Shown here: positions 34,675-43,267 of the stretch, piece by piece
Numbering within the stretch: position 1 is the first letter of the stretch
How the letters are laid out: each line of letters begins with the position of its first letter
Origin: an uncultured Tenacibaculum sp.
Lineage (GTDB): Bacteria > Bacteroidota > Bacteroidia > Flavobacteriales > Flavobacteriaceae
Assembly: GCF_947498805.1 (NCBI RefSeq)
Contig: NZ_CANMLT010000002.1
Coordinates: forward strand, 186,001-250,000
Direction: 5' to 3'
DNA length: 64,000 nt
Position numbers and translations under genes: made by a program
The notes under the pieces: model-generated
The model's database searches: none
Seen by the model: the letters and a program-made list of their open reading frames with translations, nothing else
What the model was told of the DNA's origin: nothing

Positions 34675-37600
34675 TTAGTATTTTATTTTTATTGTAAATA
34701 AATATGTTTTAGAAGCAGGATTCGTAAAATAATCTATTCCAAATCCATTACCAACACCCGTCTGATTCGTTTGAGGATCTACCCCTAAGATATCTGTCCA
34801 TAGCGCCAAGTTTCTACCTGTTAGCGTAAAATCTACTGAAGAAAGCTTTGTTTTCTTTCTAAACCATTCAGAATTCAATGTATACCCAATGGTAACCTCA
34901 CTTAAACGTGTCCATGTAGCCTTATTGTAAAGGGTAAACTCATTAATTGGTGAAGAACCAAATCCTCCTCCTCTAGTCGTATACCAAGCTTGATTTAAAA
35001 GAACAGGTCCGGCACCAAAATCTCTAATATTACCTCTTACTGGTACACCTGCAGGATATACATTTCCATTAAGATCTCTTACATCTACACTCGGAATTAC
35101 TTCATTTCCTACATCGGCATGTGTACCAAAGTTACCTAAGATAAAACGAGTTCTTTCAGAAAAATCTCCTCCTTGTGAGTGTTCAAAAAGTACATTAAAG
35201 CTAAACTTTTTATAATTTCCACGTAATCCGAATCCACCTCTCCAATCTGGATTAGGATCTCCAATTACTCCTTGTGAAACCGCTTGCTGTGGAAATCCAT
35301 TGGCATCAAGATCAAAAGAACCATCTGGATTTCTCTTTGCTCTTGTTCCCCATAATGCTCCCATAGCATGCCCTACTACCGCTCTTGAACTAACAGAACC
35401 ATCCGTTAGAGCAATAGACTCCGCTCCTTTAAGGCTTAATACTTTGTTTTTGTTATTGTTGAAATTACCATAAAAACTCATGTTTAAATCTTCAGACTTT
35501 AGGAAGTTATAGCTAAGATCTATTTCAATTCCTTTATTTTCAAGAGACGCTCCATTGTCCCAACGTCTAGTCGCTCCTAAACTTGGAGAAATAGGTACTG
35601 GTAAGATAACATCATTCACTTTATTATAATAATAGGTAAAACCAAGGTCTACTCTATTAAATAATCCAACATCAAATCCTACTTCATATTCTGTTTTTAT
35701 TTCTGGTTTTAAGTTAGGATTTCCTAAAGTAGTACTGAAACCTAATCCACCACCAAAATCTTCAATATCTAATGGATCGCTATAGTCCGAAAAGCTTGGA
35801 TTGATATAAACTGTTTGCGCTAAGTGAGGTCTTGGTCTAACTCCCACTTGACCTACTCCAAATCGTAATTTTCCTTTGGTTAAAATATCATTATCTATTA
35901 AGTTTGGCAACTGTTTAAACTGCCAAGATGCATCTACTGATGGATAAAAGAATCCTCCTTTAATACTAGAAGCTTTTTCATATGCAGCAGATAAGTTTAA
36001 GTACAATTGATTTTTATAATCAAAATTAGCGGCTCCATAAAATCTAAAGCTTCTCAATTTTCTAATTAAGTTTCTCGGAGGTAATATTTCAGTAGTAATA
36101 GAAAAACTTTGTAACGTAGTATTGGTAATAAAGTTCTCACCTCTGTTATAGACACTTTTCCTGTTTTGATCATTAAAATTATATCCAAACATATAATTAG
36201 AGCTAATAGTCTCAGATAACTTAAGGCTATTCGTAGTAGCTATTAAATCTAAGTTGAAAATACTATTATTTATATTATCTAATCTAAATTGACCTGTTGT
36301 TCTACCTGTACCTGCGGAAAATACAGGGAAAAAGTACCTTCTTTCATCTGAATAGGTATCATAACTAGATCTTAACTTTAAGTTTAACCAATCATTGGCC
36401 TTATAATTAAAATCTGTACTTACAATAATTCTATCTACTTCTGTTGGACTTTTTTGTCTGTATAAGGTCCACAAAGGATTGTTATACGCTGGAATACTGG
36501 CTCCAATATGTGATCTATATGCTCTATGTGATAATGGAGTTAAAACCCCATTGCTATCATAATAATCACCAATATAATCGGTATTATCAAAATCTGGAGC
36601 TCCTCTTAATAAACCTAAAAGTACCCCTGCTGTATTAGAACTTTGCTGAATTCTGTTAGATTCTGTATTGGCATATTGTGCAGAAGTTGTTACATCAAAC
36701 TTATCATTAAAGTTATACTTTCCTGTAAATCCAACATTCAACTTTTTATAATCACTTGTTCGTATAATACCTTCTTGATCTATATATCCAAGACTAAATC
36801 TATAGTTTCCTTTCTCTCCTGCTCCACTAATACTAAAATTATGTTTGGTAGAAAAAGCATCTTGAAAAACAGCATCTTTATTCTTTTCTCTAAAAGTTTC
36901 TTGTGAATTTTTAGTTCTTATTAATAAGTACTCATTACCTGTTTGAGCCCCTACAAAATATCCTCTTTCTGCCTTGGTATAAAATACATCAGCTGCTCCA
37001 GATCTATCCGCTATTTTATCACCCCAAGATCTTGAGTTGTTAATTCTCCAGCTACCTCCAGATCCTTGACCATAGGCACTCTGTAATGGATGAAAGGTTG
37101 CCAGTTGATCAAATGATAAACTTGTTTTATATTCAATATTAACTTTTCCGGTATCTCGACCTCTTTTCGTAGTAATTACTAATACACCATTTGCTGCAGC
37201 AGAACCCCATATGGCAGCTGCTGATGCCCCTTTTAAAATATTAATACTTTCTATATCGTCATCATTGATATCATTTAAACGAGATTGTTGTACCGTACCT
37301 CCTGCACTAGCATTACTTCCATTGATATAATCATTACTTACAGGAACACCATCAATAATTATAAGCGGTTGTGTATTACCAAATATGGTATTAGCTCCAC
37401 GTATTTGAATACTAGAACCTGCACCCGGATCACCGTTGGAACGAGCAATTCTAACTCCCGAAGCTTTTGCCTGTAATGAGTTAATTACACCTGTTTCTCC
37501 CGAAGTTTCTAGGGCTTGTGCTTTAACATTAGAAACAGTTGCTCCTAAGGTTCTTTTGTCTACTCTTATACCTAAAGCATTTACTACTATTTCGTCTAAT

Positions 37601-37896
37601 TGTTCACTATCTTCTTTTAATATAACATCAATCTTTGATTTTCCTGAAACAGAAATTTCTTGGTTTTCCATTCCAATAAAAGAAAATACTAAAACTGAAT
37701 TCTCATTTTTTACTTGTAGTGTATAGTTACCTTCAAAATCGGTTTCAACACCATTGGTAGTCCCCTTTTCTACAACGGATACTCCAGGTAAAGGACCTGT
37801 AGCATCTTTAACAGTACCTGATATTGTTTTTTGTGCATACACACCAATTGATGTGATTAGTAGTACTAAAAAACTTAAATAGAGTTTTTTATTCAT
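34675..37896 (-). CDS. SusC/RagA family TonB-linked outer-membrane protein
   Basis: A 1073-residue SusC-type receptor. It has a signal peptide (SIGVYAQ), an N-terminal carboxypeptidase-D-like domain (TISGTVKDATGPLPGVSVVEKGT), TonB box region QLDEIVVNALG, a plug domain (SLQAKASGVRIARSNGDPGAGSSIQIRG, SINILKGASAAAIWGSAAANGVLVITTKRG) and a 22-strand-type barrel ending KTYLFTIKIKY. It imports an oligomer with the SusD lid. Gaps to its neighbours are 10 bp upstream (M14) and 4 bp downstream (SusD), so it is firmly inside the operon. Confidence 0.94.
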   Translation of the reverse strand: MNKKLYLSFLVLLITSIGVYAQKTISGTVKDATGPLPGVSVVEKGTTNGVETDFEGNYTLQVKNENSVLVFSFIGMENQEISVSGKSKIDVILKEDSEQLDEIVVNALGIRVDKRTLGATVSNVKAQALETSGETGVINSLQAKASGVRIARSNGDPGAGSSIQIRGANTIFGNTQPLIIIDGVPVSNDYINGSNASAGGTVQQSRLNDINDDDIESINILKGASAAAIWGSAAANGVLVITTKRGRDTGKVNIEYKTSLSFDQLATFHPLQSAYGQGSGGSWRINNSRSWGDKIADRSGAADVFYTKAERGYFVGAQTGNEYLLIRTKNSQETFREKNKDAVFQDAFSTKHNFSISGAGEKGNYRFSLGYIDQEGIIRTSDYKKLNVGFTGKYNFNDKFDVTTSAQYANTESNRIQQSSNTAGVLLGLLRGAPDFDNTDYIGDYYDSNGVLTPLSHRAYRSHIGASIPAYNNPLWTLYRQKSPTEVDRIIVSTDFNYKANDWLNLKLRSSYDTYSDERRYFFPVFSAGTGRTTGQFRLDNINNSIFNLDLIATTNSLKLSETISSNYMFGYNFNDQNRKSVYNRGENFITNTTLQSFSITTEILPPRNLIRKLRSFRFYGAANFDYKNQLYLNLSAAYEKASSIKGGFFYPSVDASWQFKQLPNLIDNDILTKGKLRFGVGQVGVRPRPHLAQTVYINPSFSDYSDPLDIEDFGGGLGFSTTLGNPNLKPEIKTEYEVGFDVGLFNRVDLGFTYYYNKVNDVILPVPISPSLGATRRWDNGASLENKGIEIDLSYNFLKSEDLNMSFYGNFNNNKNKVLSLKGAESIALTDGSVSSRAVVGHAMGALWGTRAKRNPDGSFDLDANGFPQQAVSQGVIGDPNPDWRGGFGLRGNYKKFSFNVLFEHSQGGDFSERTRFILGNFGTHADVGNEVIPSVDVRDLNGNVYPAGVPVRGNIRDFGAGPVLLNQAWYTTRGGGFGSSPINEFTLYNKATWTRLSEVTIGYTLNSEWFRKKTKLSSVDFTLTGRNLALWTDILGVDPQTNQTGVGNGFGIDYFTNPASKTYLFTIKIKY

Positions 37897-37906
37897 ATGT
37901 ATTGAT

Positions 37907-39145
37907 TTAGTTAATATTTAATTTGTTCAAAATTTTCATCATCTCCTCACCAGTTACCTTACCTACTATTTTAATTTTATCTCTTGGAGTAGCATCACCT
38001 ATTTCATAGGTAATTCCCACTGCGTTCTGTCCGTATAAAAACCAACCTTTAGAAACAGGTTTTGTGCTGTTACCAGCTTTTTCATTTACTTTATAATTTG
38101 GAATGTTTTTTTCCAAAGCAGCAAACCAATCATCAATGAAAGTTGGAAGTGTTGTAGCCTCTCTTATTTTGTTTGTATAAAAAACATCTTCGTATGTGGA
38201 ATGAAAATCAAGTCCCAACACAATTTTTCCTTTGTTTTTTTTACTCTCCTGTGTTATAAACTTAACAATCTGTTTAATTTCAGGTTGATGATATTCAGAC
38301 CAATCTCTATTTGTATCTACTCCTCCAGCATTATGGCGCCAATGTCCTAAGTCTACTCCATCTGGATTTACAATTGGAAAGGCTAATACTCTATATTTAT
38401 TAAGAAATTCGTTGGTTAGATTATTATCTTGTATAATTGTTTTTAAAAATTCTTGATAGGCAAAAAACCCTGTTACTTCTGGTGGGTGCTGTCTAGTTAA
38501 TAAAACAACAATTGGTTTATTCTTTTTTTCTCCTTTGTAAATATCTAATACCGGTAAATTACGTCCTAGAGTTGTTTTACCTACGCTTTTTAAACGTATA
38601 TAAGGTTTACTATTTATCAAAGTTTTATACCAATTTTCTGTATCTTTTGAAGTAACAATTTCCTGAGCCGATACCCATGTTGTATCTTTTGATACCCTCA
38701 ATTTCATAGAAAAAGACTCTCCATTTGTAAAAACTCTGGAAGAATCAATAGGGCTCCAACTAGTCTCTTCTTTTTTTATTTTTGGTACATATCGATGTTT
38801 GTAACCTTTTGGATAATCAAATTGAATATAAATTGATTTTGGTGTTTCTGACCATATTTTAAAAGAATAGTATGTACTATTATTAATAGGCGTATTTTCT
38901 GGTCTAATAATGGCTTTTACGGCACTATCATTTACTTTTTCGAACCCGTTTAAACGAGCAGCATCAAAATTATTCGTAGCATAAACTTGCATCTCTTTAA
39001 TAGAATATACCTGTTTCTCTTGCTTAGAAATTTCTTTATTGGTGGTATCTACCGGGGTTTTGAATTTGACAATTTTTGTTGAACTACACCCTGTTATAAT
39101 AAAAAAAAGAGTTGCTAGTTTGGTAATGGTTAAATTGAATCTCAT
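37907..39145 (-). CDS. M14-family zinc carboxypeptidase, lipoprotein
   Basis: A 412-residue protein with lipobox FFIITGC|SST, an N-terminal beta-sandwich (about 45-190) and an M14 zinc-peptidase domain (about 195-410). Zinc ligands are in TRQHPPEVTG (H and E) and GLDFHSTYEDVF (H), with the general-base glutamate in ITYEIGDATPR. M14 enzymes trim C-terminal residues, and some cleave gamma-D-Glu-diaminopimelate bonds. It is the first gene of the six-gene operon (10 bp before susC) and is divergent from the MocR regulator, so it defines the operon promoter. Confidence 0.88.
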   Translation of the reverse strand: MRFNLTITKLATLFFIITGCSSTKIVKFKTPVDTTNKEISKQEKQVYSIKEMQVYATNNFDAARLNGFEKVNDSAVKAIIRPENTPINNSTYYSFKIWSETPKSIYIQFDYPKGYKHRYVPKIKKEETSWSPIDSSRVFTNGESFSMKLRVSKDTTWVSAQEIVTSKDTENWYKTLINSKPYIRLKSVGKTTLGRNLPVLDIYKGEKKNKPIVVLLTRQHPPEVTGFFAYQEFLKTIIQDNNLTNEFLNKYRVLAFPIVNPDGVDLGHWRHNAGGVDTNRDWSEYHQPEIKQIVKFITQESKKNKGKIVLGLDFHSTYEDVFYTNKIREATTLPTFIDDWFAALEKNIPNYKVNEKAGNSTKPVSKGWFLYGQNAVGITYEIGDATPRDKIKIVGKVTGEEMMKILNKLNIN

Positions 39146-39198
39146 ATAAACTTATCTATATTCGACTATAAAATTATAGAGTTAAATATGTATATTGT

Positions 39199-39233
39199 GC
39201 ATACCAATTTTTTATCTTAAAGCATACCAATTT
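39199..39233. promoter_or_regulatory. direct-repeat operator overlapping the MocR start
   Basis: GCATACCAATTT occurs twice without mismatch (39199-39210 and 39222-39233), 23 bp apart, i.e. about two helical turns. The second copy runs into the TTG start of the regulator, and both lie in the divergent promoter region of the M14-SusCD operon. MocR/GabR regulators are known to bind paired direct repeats, so this is a likely autoregulatory operator. Confidence 0.65.
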
Positions 39234-40683
39234 GTATTTCAATTTTAAAAGCTTATTACAAGAAACCAAAGAATGGAACGATGATAAGTCTCCTATTTAT
39301 AAGAGAATATATAACTCATTTAAGAATTTAATTTTGAGTGGATCTATTCCTAACAATACACAATTACCTCCTACAAGAGTTTTAGCTAAAGATCTAGAAA
39401 TATCAAGAAGTACAGTGGTAAAAGCTTTTGATTTGTTAAGTTTTGAAAGGTTTTTAATATCTAAAAAAGGAGCTGGATTTTACGTCAATTATAATTCTAT
39501 TAAAGAGAATTTATCCAATAAAAATAGTGACGCGCTTAAATATCCAAGTATATCTAAAAAAGCGAGCTCTTTTTTAAAAAACACTTATTTAAATACAGAT
39601 AAATTTTCTAAAAATAATATTGCTTTTAGACCTGGTTTACCTCCTTTAGACATTTTTCCTATTAACAAATGGAAAGAAATATCTAACAAATATTGGAGAG
39701 AAGCTACCCCGACAAATTTATCATATGCTCCTGCTGAAGGCCTTGATAAATTAAGGATAAGTATTATGAATTATCTTCGTATTTATAGAAATATAGAATG
39801 TAATTACCAACAAATTATCATTACTTCTGGTTCTTTACATTCCTTATACTTAATTGGAAATAGTTTATTAAACAAAGGGAATTCAATTGTTATGGAAAAT
39901 CCTACTTTCCCTAGAGCTTATAAATTATTTAAAAGTTTAAAAGCAGATATTATTCCTTGTGAAATAGATTCAGAAGGTATTAATATAGATACTCTTAATT
40001 GCAAAAAAGTAAAGTTTATATATACCACTCCCTCCAATCAATATCCCTTAGGAGTTAAAATGAGTAAAAATAGAAGACAAGAATTACTCGAGTGGGTTTC
40101 GAAAAAGAACTCTTTAATTATTGAAGACGATTATGATCATGAGTTTAGCAATTGGGAAAAACCAATATCATCATTGTTTAGCTTGGATTCTGAAAAAAGA
40201 GTTATTTATACAGGTACTTTTAATAAACTGCTGCATCCTTCTTTAAGGATTGGGTATATGGTGGTTCCAGAATACCTCATAACTCCTATTAAAAGTATAT
40301 ATGAGCAATCTAGTAGATTTATTTCAATTCACTTACAAGAAAACCTTCATGAGTTTATAGTTAGAGATTACCTGAATAAACATATTAGAAATGTTATTAT
40401 TACTTCTAAGAATCGAAAAAAACTGTTTTCTGAGTTAACTAAAGATTTTTTAGATGTTGGTTCTTCTTTTGATGGTTTACATTTAATAGGAAAAATTAGA
40501 AACGGAGATGAAAACGATAACTTAATTCATAAAAAACTTCTAGTTGAAAATGTGGTAGCCTACCCATTGAGTAACTACTATATTACCAAAAGCAAAAAAC
40601 AGGGACTTGTCTTAGGTTACTCTTCAGTAAATGAAAAAGTAATGAAAGAAAAGATTTATAAAATGTCTAATACGCTAAAGTAA
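39232..40683 (+). CDS. MocR (GntR/aminotransferase fusion) regulator
   Basis: A 483-residue MocR-type regulator: a GntR winged helix (about 15-85; SPIYKRIYNSFKNLILSG...LPPTRVLAKDLEISRSTVVKAFDLL) and a fold-type I PLP domain (about 115-483). The PLP domain has SGSLHSLYL, TPSNQYPLGV, IIEDDYDHEF and the PLP lysine in TGTFNKLLHPSLRIGYMV. Such proteins sense amino acids or amines through PLP. I accept the TTG start: no ATG occurs in frame before residue 170 or between TTG and the upstream stop at 39169. It is divergent from the M14-SusCD-racemase operon and is its probable regulator. Confidence 0.88.
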   Translation: MYFNFKSLLQETKEWNDDKSPIYKRIYNSFKNLILSGSIPNNTQLPPTRVLAKDLEISRSTVVKAFDLLSFERFLISKKGAGFYVNYNSIKENLSNKNSDALKYPSISKKASSFLKNTYLNTDKFSKNNIAFRPGLPPLDIFPINKWKEISNKYWREATPTNLSYAPAEGLDKLRISIMNYLRIYRNIECNYQQIIITSGSLHSLYLIGNSLLNKGNSIVMENPTFPRAYKLFKSLKADIIPCEIDSEGINIDTLNCKKVKFIYTTPSNQYPLGVKMSKNRRQELLEWVSKKNSLIIEDDYDHEFSNWEKPISSLFSLDSEKRVIYTGTFNKLLHPSLRIGYMVVPEYLITPIKSIYEQSSRFISIHLQENLHEFIVRDYLNKHIRNVIITSKNRKKLFSELTKDFLDVGSSFDGLHLIGKIRNGDENDNLIHKKLLVENVVAYPLSNYYITKSKKQGLVLGYSSVNEKVMKEKIYKMSNTLK

Positions 40684-40705
40684 ATGTTTGCTAATGATTC
40701 CAGTA

Positions 40706-41305
40706 TTAATAATACAATCTAAAATCAAGTAGTCTACAGAGTTTATAATGCTTTTTGTGCAGTTCTTCTACTGCATTGAACATATCATCATCTTTTTTAA
40801 ACAGGTTAAAAAAGGCTTTGTCTAGCTCAGAACTAGCTATTCCGTTAAATTCGTTACCATAACCAGAAATAGCTTTTGCACCCGTTATATCTAAGAAATA
40901 CTGAGCTTCTTCTTCATCTAAATCAAGTACTTTGGCATTTGAAAAATGCAATATTTTATCATGCAATCTACCTTCAAAAAGCTCTGCTATTTCTTGTAAA
41001 CTATAGTAATAATCGTTCAAACAGATACTATTGGCTTCGCCTGTCATAACAAAGTAGATGATTTCATAGTTTTTAAAGTGATGATCATCTAAAATTAAGG
41101 TATTTAAACTTTCTTCTAAATCTTCAATAGAATCGCAAGTTTTATAAATACTGGCAACTCCATATTGCATGGTTAACTCTTCCAATTTTATTTGTGTTTG
41201 TGTAGTCTCATGCATTTCGACATCATCCACTGCTTCTAGACAGAAAATAAAATAGTCTGTATTGATATATGCTTCTTGGGGTAAATGGTCTACTTTCTTT
41301 AACAA
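40706..41305 (-). CDS. DUF6642-like protein
   Basis: A 199-residue protein from a TTG start; a stop codon lies just upstream in frame and the next ATG is residue 31. The pattern FIFCLEAVDD...IIYFVMTGEANSICLNDYYYSLQEIAELFEGRLHDKILHFSNAKVLDLDEE...TGAKAISGYGNEF matches my memory of DUF6642. There a segment with His-Gly and later Ser-Cys resembles a CHAT/caspase-like dyad. Here those positions read TG and SNA, so any such activity would be lost. No signal peptide. It stands alone between convergent mocR and the amine-oxidase operon. Function unknown. Confidence 0.65.
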   Translation of the reverse strand: MLKKVDHLPQEAYINTDYFIFCLEAVDDVEMHETTQTQIKLEELTMQYGVASIYKTCDSIEDLEESLNTLILDDHHFKNYEIIYFVMTGEANSICLNDYYYSLQEIAELFEGRLHDKILHFSNAKVLDLDEEEAQYFLDITGAKAISGYGNEFNGIASSELDKAFFNLFKKDDDMFNAVEELHKKHYKLCRLLDFRLYY

Positions 41306-41396
41306 ACTTCAGGATTTAGGAAAATAAAACACAAAAATACTTCTTTTATTTGTTCGTTAAATTGTGAAACAAAACATTTCTGTTATAAAAACATAA

Positions 41397-41423
41397 TAAA
41401 AAAACCGACCTTTTCAGGTCGGT
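41397..41423 (-). terminator. terminator of the amine-oxidase operon
   Basis: ACCGACCT-TTTC-AGGTCGGT, a perfect 8-bp GC-rich stem, followed on the minus strand by seven T. It lies 45 bp after the stop of the gene at 41468. Confidence 0.88.
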
Positions 41424-41467
41424 AATAGTTAAAATCAAGTTTTAACTGTGAAAAATAGTGATGATTT

Positions 41468-43174
41468 TTAGTCTTTCTTTGTATCACTAGAAGGTGGAAC
41501 TAAAACACATCCTGAAAACATTTCTGTAATAGATTCCAATCCAAAATGATCTTTCAGCATTTTTTCAGAAGATCGAAGTGAACCATTTACCCAACCTTGC
41601 ATATCTGACCACGATTCATTACACGTAAAAATAGCTTCTTCATACAATGGTTTCGTCATTCGGTTAATGACTTCTTTGTCATCAGCATTCAATGCCCATT
41701 GATGATAGGCATGCGGAAAATCATTTAAGCCATCCCATGAACGATAACTGGTTAATACTGGTTCAGGCACATAATGTGTATTAAACAAACTTTTAATTTG
41801 TTTGATGGCCTCAGCAACTACTTTTTTTGAAGCCGGAAATAAGGTTTGTGGTGTTTTAGAATGTTCTTGTTGTAAAGGACTATCAAATTTAGGTCCTACG
41901 TTTTGCAACCCTCTCCAGAAAACCGTATTGGTAAAGTCACAATAAATGGTAAGCGCAGCAGGTTTACCCTTATTAGGTTCTCCTGGAGCTGTTTGTACTG
42001 TGTAAAAAGGATAAATAGAGTTTATAGGTAAATCGGTAAATGAAGGTCCTGCTAATACAGCTGGTTGTCCTGTAGAACCATCTGCCCACCAAGGTCTGTC
42101 AAAATAAAGATTGATTTTCAACAAGTTCATGGGCTGAATAGAATTAATATCCTCCCAAAATACTCTTGAATTTTTATTTAGATGTAATACTGGTGATGCA
42201 GCAAACAACATTGCCATAGCTTTACTTGGAATGGCTAAAACAATTTGTTCAGCATGTATAGTCTCAGTTGCAGTATCTTGTTCAAAAACATACGCCGATT
42301 CCCCTTTTTTAGCAATACTTACATTTATGGTATAATCTCCTTTGGTACCATTAATGGTATTTACATTAATTCCTGTATGTATTATTCCTCCTAATTGAAT
42401 TACTTTTTCTTCTAACTTACGAATCAACGAACTGAACCCACGCTTTAAGGTAAAGTACTGTGGATCTGCTGGGAAATCTTCTAAAATTTGCCAAGCTTCA
42501 CCTGCATTTGGTAATCCTTGAAAAGGACCACGGAAGCCAAGTGTATCTGTTAACATGGTAAGACATTCTTCTGAATAGCCCATATTTCTTATTAATCCAC
42601 CCAGTTGCCATTTGTATAACTCAATTCCGTCCCATTTAAACTGTAATCTAAATTTTTGCCAAAATTCAGGAGTTGGTTTTTTAGGAACATTTTCTACACC
42701 ATTTACATTCAAAATACGCTTATATATTACATTTAAAATGTCTCCAGGGCTTTGATTTTGTTCTGCTGGTTCTAGGTCGTATAATTCACCCCAAATGGCC
42801 TTATTGTTTTCTTCTGATTCTGCTTCGGTAAAGCTATGACCTCTAAAAAAATATCTATTGGTGGTCATTGGAAAATAGACAGCATCTTTACATAAATTAA
42901 GTGCCGAAAAAAGCGACATTAATTCGGTCATCGAATCTTCAAAACGCATCCCTCCTTCTTCTTCCTTAACAATAGCTTCTTTATCGTCATAAGGATCTTT
43001 AATAGCCACTAAATCTGAATCGAGTCTACCTCCGGTACGATTTAAACGATCAAGAATTACTACTTTTCTTTTGCTATTCTGTTCCAGAAGTCTATAAGCT
43101 GTGTATAAACCTGCAACACCTGCGCCTACAATTAGTATATCTGTGTTCTTTGTGAGTGTTGAATCTTTTTTCAT
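41468..43174 (-). CDS. flavin-containing amine oxidase
   Basis: A 568-residue flavoenzyme: dinucleotide motif DILIVGAGVAGLYTAYRLLEQ, the GGRLDSD region, EEGGMRFED, and the C-terminal FAD motif NESWSDMQGWVNGSLRSSEKML typical of monoamine/L-amino-acid oxidases. It should oxidise an amine or amino acid to an imine with H2O2 release. No signal peptide. It is the last gene of a four-gene minus-strand operon with a second amine oxidase, a lipocalin-like protein and a ThDP enzyme. Substrate unknown; an aromatic amino acid is a guess from the pathway logic. Confidence 0.87.
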   Translation of the reverse strand: MKKDSTLTKNTDILIVGAGVAGLYTAYRLLEQNSKRKVVILDRLNRTGGRLDSDLVAIKDPYDDKEAIVKEEEGGMRFEDSMTELMSLFSALNLCKDAVYFPMTTNRYFFRGHSFTEAESEENNKAIWGELYDLEPAEQNQSPGDILNVIYKRILNVNGVENVPKKPTPEFWQKFRLQFKWDGIELYKWQLGGLIRNMGYSEECLTMLTDTLGFRGPFQGLPNAGEAWQILEDFPADPQYFTLKRGFSSLIRKLEEKVIQLGGIIHTGINVNTINGTKGDYTINVSIAKKGESAYVFEQDTATETIHAEQIVLAIPSKAMAMLFAASPVLHLNKNSRVFWEDINSIQPMNLLKINLYFDRPWWADGSTGQPAVLAGPSFTDLPINSIYPFYTVQTAPGEPNKGKPAALTIYCDFTNTVFWRGLQNVGPKFDSPLQQEHSKTPQTLFPASKKVVAEAIKQIKSLFNTHYVPEPVLTSYRSWDGLNDFPHAYHQWALNADDKEVINRMTKPLYEEAIFTCNESWSDMQGWVNGSLRSSEKMLKDHFGLESITEMFSGCVLVPPSSDTKKD

Positions 43175-43267
43175 CTTTATAAATTAGTTAGTTATAAATG
43201 AGAATTTAATTTTAAAAGGCTCAACAGTATCATAGTAACATACCATTGAGCTATAGTTTTAATCGTC

